From Lepidurus packardi (taxonomy: Eukaryota; Arthropoda; Branchiopoda; Notostraca; Triopsidae): DNA of 64,000 bases. Below the pieces are notes generated by a model. That model saw only the letters and a list, made by a program, of their open reading frames with translations, had not been told where the DNA came from and ran no database searches. The stretch spans positions 6,515,001-6,579,000 of the forward strand of contig JAKZAN010000006.1 of the NCBI GenBank assembly GCA_023053545.1. The letters are read 5' to 3'. Shown piece by piece: positions 54,801-64,000 of this stretch (positions are counted from its first letter, which is position 1; the number at the start of each line of letters is the position of its first letter). Both the position numbers and the translations under genes were made by a program.

Positions 54801-55520
54801 CAAAGAATAGAACCAAGACGTACTTACGAATCAAAGCAAAGAGCTGATGATCACCCACGTTAAATCAAACGTGTTTAAACAGAACGAAGTATTGCTTACA
54901 CGTTGACAGACGGGAGAAGACTTTCAGTTTTACAAAAATAAGCGGAAATAATGGCTGGCTTCTAAGGGTTTAATTGGATAGACACGACTCAAATAGTATT
55001 GAGCATACACATAAACAGTTTTATAGTTATTAGAAAATAAACCCACGCGCACTTTTCCTTTGTTTTGTTTGTAAAGCGATGAGATACGATCAAAGTGCAT
55101 AAGTAAGCGTTAAAGTTAAGGGAGAGTCCGTGTAAGTTTTTATTTTGTATCTTATTCAGCCACTAACGCCATCATCGGTAGAAAATGAACATGACTAATT
55201 TGTAAGAAAAGGCCACAAGCGTCAAGATAGTATACTTTTTATACAATATGCGAAATACTGTACTGTACTGTATTCTTAATAATTATTAAAATAATAAATA
55301 TGCAGACTTAGGTTCTGAAAACTATATTTATTAGGGTTTAAGCAGGTTTCCTTTTAAAGCAGAATTTTTCAAACATAAATGCTAGAAGAGACATCTAGTG
55401 AAAGCAAATCGAATACTTCTCAACTTGGCTTATTCCTTTTTAACAGACATATATATTATTATTCCGGGTTAATTGCAGCAGGCATTTCCGCTTTAGAAAA
55501 TACCCCGAGAGAAATAGAAA

Positions 55521-56677
55521 ATGGGCAAGACCTCCAAGGATAAAAGGGATATATATTACCGGTTGGCAAAAGAAGAAGGCTGGCGCGCTCGCAGTGCATT
55601 TAAACTTCTTCAGATAGATGAGGATTTTAAGATTTTAAAAGGTAAATCAAATCAGATTATAATATATTAAAATAGCTATCACTTCATGATTGTTTTGTTT
55701 AACACAAACAGGCGTAAAAAGGGCTGTCGATCTCTGTGCTGCGCCTGGTAGTTGGAGCCAAGTTTTGAGTCGGAAATTAAGGTAATTTCTAACAAAATTT
55801 GAATGTCTTTTAAACAATATTCAATTTTCTTTCTTACTGTTTTTCTTAGGGTCGATGAAGAGGCTTCGGATGTGAAGATTGTGGCAGTGGATTTGCAAGC
55901 CATGGCACCTTTGCCCGGCGTTACTCAAATCCAAGGCGATATTACACAGTTGTCTACTGCACAACAGATCATTGATAACTTTTCTGGAGAAAAAGCAGAT
56001 TTGGTAGTCTGTGATGGAGCGCCCGATGGTATGACCTTTCAACAGTTTCGAATTATAGCACCTATACTGCATCTTAGTTACCGGACTGCACGACATCGAT
56101 GAGTTTATCCAAGCTCAACTGCTTCTTGCCGCCTTAAACATCACCACGCACGTGTTGCGACCGGCAGGAAACTTCGTAGCCAAGATATTTCGCGGAAAGG
56201 ACGTTACATTGCTCTATTCTCAACTCCGCATTTTCTTTTCTCAAGTGACAATCGCAAAACCACGCAGTTCCCGTAATTCTAGCATAGAAGCATTCGTAGT
56301 CTGCCAAGACTACCAGCCTCCAGAAGGGTATACGCCCAACATGTCCAATCCATTACTGGACCATAGTTACACCGACCTGAATTCGTTAGAAGGTCCCAAC
56401 CGGATTATTGTTCCATTCCTCGCGTGCGGCGACCTCAGTGGCTATGACGCGGACAAAACCTACCCTTTAAACGTAATTCAAAGAAAAGGCACCTACATTT
56501 CTTACATACTTTCCTTTCCTTCTTTAGGCTTCTACCGAGGAATACAAATATAGAGCTCCTACACAAAGTCCCATTAATCCGCCATATCAAGAGGCAGTGG
56601 CTTTACGGAAACAAGATTTACTAGCCAAACCCAGTTCTCTAGTTCGCGACTTGGCAGAATTAGATTTGGGCGAATAG
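55521..56677 (+). CDS. FTSJ1: FTSJ1-like tRNA 2'-O-ribose methyltransferase
   Basis: FTSJ1/Trm7 methylates riboses in the tRNA anticodon loop (positions 32 and 34) with partner proteins, using SAM. Exons 55521-55641, 55712-55781, 55850-56028, 56078-56472 and 56528-56677 join in phase to 304 residues (human about 329). The RrmJ/FtsJ fold is intact: start [20 protein letters not shown] with the first catalytic Lys region, SAM site [29 protein letters not shown], catalytic Asp block [19 protein letters not shown], catalytic Lys in [12 protein letters not shown], and [15 protein letters not shown] with the last catalytic Glu. TGLHDIDE and [20 protein letters not shown] are FTSJ1-specific. The stop is 64 bases from the PKMYT1 stop. 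Confidence 0.97.
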
Positions 56678-56741
56678 ACCAAAGGGAAGCACTTTTACAA
56701 GCCGCAATATTATAAATGTTGGAGTAAAAACGGTTATAAAC

Positions 56742-58956
56742 TTAATCCGAATCGGATCCGGAAGCATTAAACACTGACATTAAGTTTCGAGGACTTACTG
56801 GTTTGCGTGGCCTTCTCACTCGCTCTAAAATATCATCTTCTCCTTCCAATTCCTTTCGAACCCTAGCACTCCTTTCAAGCAATAAACGCGACTCTTCCGC
56901 ATCAACATCTCGGTTCAAAAAGCGCCTGGCCGAGGCAAGACGAGGTGTTTGTGGTAACGGTAACGGCGAGTCACTATAGGTCAAAGCTGTGATTCTGTCT
57001 TGTTATATTAAGTATTCGTACCTTGTTCGAAGACTTCGGCTTAAGACACTCGGTGGTCTATGTATAGGAGACTCGCTCCGATGGCTTAATTCATGCAAAT
57101 TAAGGCTGTGGAGAAAAGACGCAGGACGGCTTTCTAACGTGTCGTCAGGCAGCAGCGCTCCCAAGGTACTGTTGTGAGAATGCTCAAATACCTCATCTAA
57201 AATGACCCGCCGCAAAGTTGAAACATAAAAAACATTAAAAAAATAGAATTAAAAACAAAATAATAATAAAATAACTTACTAAAAAAAATAATTAAAGAAA
57301 TTGAAAAATAGTAATACAAAAAAAAAGAAAAAATACCATCCGAAAACGTATCCCAGTCCATCGGAGGCTTGTATGTTGTAGGCGTGGCTACGGTTGCAGT
57401 ATTATCGCTGGTTTTTTCTCGACCCAGGAAATAGGCCAATGGGTAGCAAAGCAAACTCCAGAGTGTGCGTAGCCAACTTCGTACGAATCGGAACGACTGT
57501 TCAAAAGTGTTCCTCACGGAGCAGAATAACTGCTGTCTTCGGCGACGACTGGCGTACAATGCGACGACAGGGTGTGCTAAAAGGGACTCGGCTGACGGTC
57601 GAAGAATTGGATCTTTCGTTAGCATCAATTCTAGGACCTCCTTTAGCTCACTGGACAGCCCTAAAATACAACACCAATGCATTATTGCTAAATTGATTTA
57701 TTTGAAAATAATCGTACGTTTGCATAGAGGATCTGGGATATGTCCTTGCCTTAACTCATGCCACAGCTCTCCTCCTGAGGGCACATCTAAATCGGAAGCA
57801 AGTTCTAAAAAAGTCATGCCCAAGCTAAAGATATCGGCAGCTTTGCTAAAGTGTCCCTGAAGACATTCTGAGGCCAAATATTTGGGGTCTCCTTCAATGA
57901 CGTCCGAAGTATCACCCTACTCAAAACAATGGTTTAAGTGTTGTGTTCACTGTTAAGATAGGATTTACTTTCGACAGGTCAAAGACCAATCCAAAGTCTC
58001 CCAGTTTACACGTTCCATCAGTGGACAAGAAAATGTTGTCTGGCTTGATATCCATGTGTACTAGATTGTGTTTATGCAAGTGGTGGACGGCCTAGCAAGG
58101 GATAATAAGGCTATACAAATATAAGGTGTAAATAAGGCTATATTTCATGATCTTTTACTAGGAGTAAATCCACCAAGTACTTCCATACGAGCGCTTCTGG
58201 AACGTCATGATTGGTCTCCGAGAACTCGCTTAGGGGTTTTTGGCAAAGTTCTAGTTGTATATAGTAATGATTTTGCTCTTCCCAAGCTTTATAAAACTGC
58301 ACGCAATTGGGGTGCTTAGGCAGTTGCTCATGTTTCTTAACTTCTTCTAATTTTCTTTTCCTGCCATATTTACAAAATAATGCGCTAAAGAAGGAACTTC
58401 TAATAAGAGAGTTAAACCCTTACCTGTCTGATATGCCTCTAAACTTCTCTCTGGATCGTTTAACGGCATACAGCTGCCCATCATCTTTACTTCTGACTCG
58501 ATACACTTCTCCGAAAGATCCAGATCCAATCTTAGATTCTATTACGAAACACTGCTCAAAATAAGAGCCTTGATGAGACGAATCATAATGGCTGGACAAC
58601 AGTGCTGAAATGAGATAAAAATTCTGATTTTGAATACTCAAGAATTGGGTTTACCGTATACGGTACTTACAGCTGTCGGACCTGGAGGGTTTAAACGTCA
58701 CTGGCTGGACTTTGGAGACTGAGGACGAAAGGCCTTGATTTACAAAAACCCTACTTGCTGACAGACATTTTATCGTGGGCTTTGGAGGCGGTCTGGACTT
58801 GGGAGTTTGCCTTTGCTGCAAAAGACGTTATGAACGGTTAAAACCCATTTACTGAAACAACGTATAAGTTCAATTTGCTACCTTCTTAGTTGAAAAGGAT
58901 TGCGGTTCAAAAACAGGTGTTGGCAGGGGAGACTTTACAGCTGATGACGTTATCAT
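56742..58956 (-). CDS. PKMYT1: PKMYT1, membrane-bound CDK1-inhibitory kinase
   Basis: Myt1 phosphorylates Thr14 and Tyr15 of CDK1 and holds cells out of mitosis. Nine exons join in phase (58956-58882, 58815-58671, 58604-58424, 58360-58159, 58091-57969, 57916-57718, 57660-57337, 57196-57022, 56994-56742), giving 558 residues. A Pro/Ser-rich N-terminus precedes the kinase: glycine loop [20 protein letters not shown], Lys in [41 protein letters not shown] (catalytic Asp), [30 protein letters not shown] and [12 protein letters not shown]. After the domain, [20 protein letters not shown] is the membrane span that separates Myt1 from Wee1. The C-terminus is disordered and acidic. The intron at 57197-57336 is very A-rich. 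Confidence 0.96.
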
Positions 58957-59857
58957 CCTTGGATTATCGCACATAAATCCCAACGAAAACTTACAGTTAC
59001 ATAAGATCCATTAGCGTTCCCACACAAAGAAACCGAGCACACGCCATGTGCCCAAAATAAACAAAAGTAATAGAATAACAACATAACGCCATCTATGATA
59101 CTTAGTGCCAACAAAGCGTCCCAAACCGCCATATATGAAGCAATATACCAGTTGCGAACGATAGGATAAAATGCGTTAATCCAAGTACGAAAAGGTCTGC
59201 TATATGATACGGAAAAGGCGGAATGAAAGGATACAATTTGAAAGCTGAGTATCATTTTAAACATTTTAAAATGTTTTAACATAAATGGGATATTTTAAAA
59301 CGCAAAACCGATGAACGGGTTTTTGATGAGCTCTTTGCCTACATGCCTATGCGAAGTTAATCTGAAGCTTCAGCAGCGAAACTCAAATATCGTACCTAAT
59401 AAAATGTAAGCGTATACCACAATTCAATAAAATAAGTAGACCATGTTTCGGAGTCGCGTTACCTTTTTTATCTTTCTAGTTTGCTTGGTAATACGACCAT
59501 ACCAAAAAAAAAGGGTCGCTTGCAACAAATTATGTAAAGGGGGACAGAACATGTTCGCAACTGAAAACAATTACAATACAATTGTGCTGTGATGTAGCAA
59601 CAAAATAATCAAGTTAGCTAAAAAGGAAGAAAAAACGGGAAATGCACCGTGAAAGGTATCAAGTCCAATGTCGCATGCTGTCACACAATATCCCGTTATA
59701 CTGAAAGACACCACAGTTTTTTTTTTAACAAAGTTGTACCCTTTACCCAAATATCGTCCCAAATTAAGTTAAAAGATTTTATAGTGAGAAGAGTCACGTA
59801 CGACTAAAAAAAAAAAATTCTACGAAAGAAATAGCTAGCAGGAAAGTTTGTTTCTTT
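58957..59857. other. Intergenic between PKMYT1 start and CARM1 stop
   Basis: About 900 bases with the PKMYT1 promoter and CARM1 3' UTR. One TTCCCACA word lies near 59013. No gene was recognised. Confidence 0.55.
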
Positions 59858-62396
59858 TCATTGAGTGTGGTAGTCCATGTGAGTTAACCCGGTTGGAAGG
59901 ATAACGCTCCCCGGAGTGACGTAGTCTCCAATCATTAGGTTATTGCTAAGAGGGTAATGCGATGTAGCGCCCAGCACTAGTTGTTGAGTCTGGAGAGAAG
60001 ACAAACCCATTAAAATGAACCGTATGAACCTACTAAGAATAACACTTACATTTCCTCCAAACGCTCCAGCCATTTGTGCTGCTCTAGGCAGTCGCGCCGG
60101 TCCCATAATGGTTGCTGAATTCAAGCCTCCTTGAGCATCTTCTCCAGAGCAAAATTCAATTCCTTTTCATCTTTTTATTGTTTATCTTACCGATACTCAT
60201 GATGGTATTTCCCCCTATTCCAGCGTCCAGCGATACTTCGCCTAGACCATTTACGGAGAGTCCATTGACCAGGTTTACAGCTTTACAGGTATTATTAATG
60301 TATTAGAAACTATCACTTTATTTATATTAAATACCTTGTCGGGCACCTTGAGCATCCAATTGTCCCCAATAAGCTTCGGAAGGCGATGTTGTACTCGTAC
60401 CCGGAGGGGGCATTGGAGCTTGTCCAGTGTAACGGAAATACGGGTTCTTGAGATCCAATGTATTACTCGACGAGATTTCAGTGCCTTCTACCCTTAGCGA
60501 TATCGTGACGTCGTAGCTTTGTCTATAATACAAGGAATACCGTGTATATGAATATTTTGTCTTATTTCGACTTATAGTAGTTATTTTTACCTTTTGTTTG
60601 CAATAAGCTGTACCTCTCCTTTCAACATCTGCCCTTGTTTGACAAAGACAGGCGCTTCTAGGAGGCAACGTACTTGGTACCAATGCGTCAATGGCTCGGT
60701 TGGGGCTGTGGACAGCCAAATTGTGGCTGCTGAGCCTAAGAAGGCTACGTCAAACCAAAAAGCAAGACCATGGACTAAACCCGTTTGGAGGGCATGGAAT
60801 TCCAAGGGAATATCCATGTTATGGAGATCACTTTCAGGCGCTGTACCAAAGTCCACTACGTGACGGACGGATTTGGCCATGCATATTTGCATATCAAAGG
60901 TATCAACCACAGGTTGACGGAAGTATTCTTTAAGAGCAGCTACCCTAAGACCGCTTAGATCAACCCCATGGAAGCTCTGCTGGTACCTGCACAAACACGA
61001 GACAAATTTTTTTTAACTGTGTTATATACAATAAACTGACAAACCTACCAGAAATTGGCTTTGTTAAACTGTTCCATGTACAGAGTTTCATCAGTAAAAG
61101 GCGCGATATGCAAGTCGCCTCGAGAAGGAAATATTTTGCCTTCTGGTTTGAGCCACTTTTTCGCGTGCAGAAAGGATTCCAACATTCTCTCGTTAAAGAG
61201 CATGTAACCCATAGGTTCTGATATTATGACGTCGACCTTTTCGGGTAGATCAATTTCTTCCACTTTGCCCGCAATGACTGTAATCCTGTCTTGCAATCGG
61301 TTTGCCTTCACTAACGCCTAGACAAGAGTTGAATAAAAAATTCTGATAAAGATTCTGGAAAAGGACAAATTTATTACTTCTGCGTGTTGAGCCATGGTAC
61401 TTGCTTCCACTGCATATACTTTGGCAGCTCCAGCTTGGGCAGCAAAAAAAGAAAGAATGCCAGACCCGGCACCTACGTCCAAGATGACCTTGTCTTTGAA
61501 ATCCGACAAATTCGACAGAATGGCTCGCTGGTAAGTGGAAGTTCGTATGTAATCTTGCATCATGTTTTGCTGCTGGGATAAATAGCCATAAAATTGGAAA
61601 TACTGCATGGCAGATGAGTCGTCTGTTCGTTCTGTGAACACCGATTTCTCGCGGCCTGACTTTGCCTTCGTGATAAGGGAGGAAAACTTGCTGCATGCTA
61701 ATAAAGCCCGACACAATCAGTAACACGAGACTGTAAAAAGAGGATTGGTATTGTTACCTGCTTCGTCCCCGAAGGTTAGTAAAATAGTTTCATGGTCTAG
61801 TTGAAAAAGATGCCCCCGCCGTCCTACTTTGGAGCTCTCACTACTGTGATTTACAGGAAATTCCAGGAGCTCTTTACCAGTTCCTAGGCAGAAAACTTAA
61901 TAGTAAACGTAATATTTCTATCCCAAATGCCAAAAAAGCGAATGTCAATTCCACGAAAACGTTATGAAATCAAAAAATGTTATCTTTCTTCGATGTTAAT
62001 AAAAATAAGTGCCAATTCGGTAATTAACTCTCATCGAATAATCCGAGCAATTCGAAGTTAAACCCAGTAATTTCATTGAAGTTAAAACCCCAAATTTTCA
62101 AGCTAGTTGGCATAATCGTTGTCAAATCGTATTTCGTCAACCCAACGACACAAAAAGATAAGCCGCTTTCTTTTGGACGGCCGACAAGCACATGGCGCGG
62201 GAGCATAGAAGCTCTCGCAACCACTAAGGATTAAATTCATGTAAATTATGTGATAATTACCTGCTGTGAATGTCACACTTACGCCGTGAGGATCGTAACC
62301 CACCTGTACAATAACAGGAGTATCATATTTTTTCGTTGTTATTAAATTATCTGAGACAGTGGAAACCTCCACACCGACAAAGGCGTCACCCGCCAT
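59858..62396 (-). CDS. CARM1: CARM1/PRMT4 arginine methyltransferase
   Basis: CARM1 makes asymmetric dimethylarginine on histone H3 and on splicing and coactivator proteins. Nine exons join in phase (62396-62261, 61883-61758, 61697-61378, 61317-61049, 60986-60591, 60522-60335, 60280-60191, 60138-60050, 59989-59858), giving 581 residues (human 608). The N-terminal PH-like (EVH1-type) domain is divergent but present ([20 protein letters not shown]). The catalytic part is strongly conserved: [40 protein letters not shown] (SAM), [13 protein letters not shown], double-E loop [37 protein letters not shown] loop [16 protein letters not shown] and [12 protein letters not shown]. The Gly/Ser/Met-rich C-terminal activation tail is present but diverged. 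The start ATG lies 160 bases from the TOE1 start on the other strand. Confidence 0.97.
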
Positions 62397-62556
62397 TTTA
62401 GTTCTAATCGACTTAACAGATATCGACAGACAAAGCCTTGCTTAATTTCGATTTTGAAGTAATCGATACCTTCGGTTTTGATATTTTTGTTGAAAGCCAA
62501 AAATACACGTGCTTTTGTTGATAACCGACTTTCCCGGTTTCCTGAACGGTTTAGGG
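62397..62556. promoter_or_regulatory. Shared bidirectional promoter of CARM1 and TOE1
   Basis: Only 160 bases separate the two start codons, so both promoters and 5' UTRs overlap. A short inverted motif (ATCGAT-like repeats, tatcgaca and aatcgatacc) is seen. The function is inferred from geometry. Confidence 0.5.
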
Positions 62557-64000
62557 ATGTCGAACGAAGAGGAATTTATGCGAGTTCCTGTTTTGGATGT
62601 TCACTTGGATAATTACGTCAGAGTATTGCCTGTATTAACTTCAGCAATTTCTTCGGCGTCGTTTATAGCACTGGATTGTGTATGTACCTACTACCGTAGT
62701 AACAAATTTGACATGATCGTCAAAGTTTAACACTTTTCTTATTTTGTTCCGTAGGAACTAAGTGGGTTGGGAAACCGCAGATTGTTGAACGCTAAAACCT
62801 TAGAGGAAAGATATACAGGCTTCGCCGAGGTAGTGCGCTCAAGGTCCATAATATCCCTCGGGATCGCTTGTTTTACCTTGGAAGCAAATCCGGCCGAAAA
62901 GTCTGGTTGGACATTTGAAGTAGAGACATTTAATCTGGTCGCTCTTTGTCAAGAAGAATATGTCGTTGAACCCCAGTCCTTGCAGTTCTTGGTTAAGCAT
63001 GGTTTCGACTTCTATAAACAATATTCACTGGGGATTCCTTACTACAGGGGCAACGATAAAGTATACAAAAGAATGCTTCCTTATTGTAATATAAATCCCT
63101 ATAATTTGATAGGACCAGAAACAGAAAACTTGGAATCTAAGAGGACTTTTTAACCAAATCTTGAAAGCCAAGAAACCTGTTGTGCTGCACAACGGGCTCG
63201 TCGATCTCGTTTTTTTGTACCACAATTTATACGCCAATTTGCCAGCTACCGCGGAAATTTTAGCGGCGGATTTAAGCGATATATTCCCAGGCGGAATTTT
63301 TGACACCAAGTACATTACCGAATTCTCCTTTCGCTGGCCTGCTTCTTATTTGGAATACGTTTTCAGAAAATCGTAAGCGTATAAAAATTCATCAAATGAC
63401 TTGAAATGAAGTGTAATAATGCGTTTTTCTGTAGGCAACTTTTAAATATCAAACGGAAGAAGTCTAGCTTTTTGCATATTGTTTTGCGTTACCCAGAGTG
63501 TGCTGTAATGTCAACGCTCGCAGATTTCTGGTCTTGTGGAGTTCCGGGTTACAGCGAACAAACTCCGGCAATTTGCGACAAATACGCAGTAAGTTTTGAT
63601 GGTAGTTTTTACACAGAATTCTTTTCAAATTTGCGGTTTAGAATCATGGATTTTGCTCTGCTGACGGGTGCAAACACTCCCACGATATAAATTTCATACT
63701 TCAGCGGGAAAGCACTACCTTGACTCATCAACAAAAGCGGCGAAGAAAAAAACTCAAGGCAGACCCGGATTTAGAGTCTCTAGATTTTGGCAGCAATGGG
63801 CTATCTAAGTCGGAAACTACAACTGCCCAGACGGAGAACGAAAGCATAACGTTCAAGCAAGGGAATAATATATCAACTCATCGAGCCGGACAAGATGCTT
63901 TTATGACAGGCTATACCTTTGCCTTTTTGGTCGCCCATCACCTAAAAGCTAAAGAAAGCCATACAGAAAGCACATGGAGGCAAGCGGCTGAAGAATGGCG
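62557..64000 (+). CDS. TOE1: TOE1-like DEDD deadenylase (3' end off window)
   Basis: TOE1 is a Cajal-body 3' exonuclease that trims oligo(A) tails from snRNA precursors. Exons 62557-62679, 62755-63060, 63113-63372, 63435-63588 and 63642 to the edge join in phase, giving about 400 visible residues of a usual 480-520. DEDD signature: ALDCELSGLG (first Asp and Glu across a splice), VLHNGLVDLVFLYHNLY (second Asp), and IFDTKYITEF. The CAF1-like fold carries SIISLGIACF, FNLVALCQEE, QSLQFLVKHGFDFYKQYSLG and YRGND. A CCCH zinc finger follows (CDKYANHGFCSADGCKHSH, spacing 8-4-3), then a basic KRRRKKLK localisation signal. The closing HRAGQDAFMTGYTFAF block is TOE1-specific. Only the last few residues lie outside the window. 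Confidence 0.95.

Larger units (their letters stand above)
44476..55520. other. 11 kb gene desert upstream of Su(H)
   Basis: No supported gene in a window that otherwise has a gene every 3 kb. Open frames are short, occur on both strands and match nothing I know. It holds the Su(H) promoter at its left end, with a CT-rich run near 44600-44625, and the FTSJ1 promoter at its right end. It also contains the CSL-site cluster, a dimeric satellite (49837-50243) and small hairpins. A long noncoding RNA cannot be excluded. The right part (50.3-54 kb) is less AT-rich than typical intergenic sequence here. Confidence 0.6.

Overview
The window is nuclear DNA from a compact animal genome. Nineteen protein-coding genes fit in 64 kb, all split by short GT-AG introns (often 55-200 bases), and none is arranged in an operon. 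The families point to a ciliated bilaterian invertebrate: a neuropsin-type (OPN5-like) opsin, Su(H)/RBPJ of Notch signalling, LIS1, KIF12, tectonic, B9D1, SAS-6, PKMYT1, CARM1 and a transcobalamin-like vitamin B12 carrier. I cannot name the phylum. The exon models below were built by hand by joining in-phase exons. In almost every gene the phases close exactly and the joins restore family-conserved residues.

Layout from left to right: SBDS (-, runs off the left edge), OPN5-like opsin (-), AidB-like acyl-CoA dehydrogenase (-), tectonic-like (+), transcobalamin-like (-), PEX12 (+), WSCD-like sulfotransferase (+), a HExxH metallopeptidase (-), LIS1/PAFAH1B1 (+), KIF12 (-), RNF185 (+), B9D1 (-), PET117 (+), SAS-6 (-), Su(H)/RBPJ (-), an 11 kb stretch with no convincing gene, FTSJ1 (+), PKMYT1 (-), CARM1 (-) and TOE1 (+, runs off the right edge). 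Strands alternate along much of the window, giving short shared promoters (AidB-like/tectonic, CARM1/TOE1) and tail-to-tail gaps of only 58-64 bases (PET117/SAS-6, FTSJ1/PKMYT1).

Functional themes: cilia and centrioles (tectonic and B9D1 of the transition zone, SAS-6 of the cartwheel, KIF12, and LIS1 with dynein); organelle biogenesis (PEX12 in peroxisome import, PET117 in cytochrome oxidase assembly); RNA and ribosome maturation (SBDS, FTSJ1, TOE1); and signalling or cell cycle (opsin, Su(H), PKMYT1, CARM1). These genes are neighbours rather than one pathway.

The most interesting signal is at the Su(H) locus. The gene-poor 11 kb upstream of Su(H) carries seven exact copies of the 8-mer bound by the Su(H) protein itself (CGTGGGAA on either strand) within 4.5 kb, plus five relaxed matches. 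Two more exact copies lie in one Su(H) intron. This suggests a Notch/Su(H)-responsive, possibly autoregulatory, control region. The same stretch holds a small dimeric tandem repeat. No virus-like element, LINE, CRISPR array or complete transposon was recognised.
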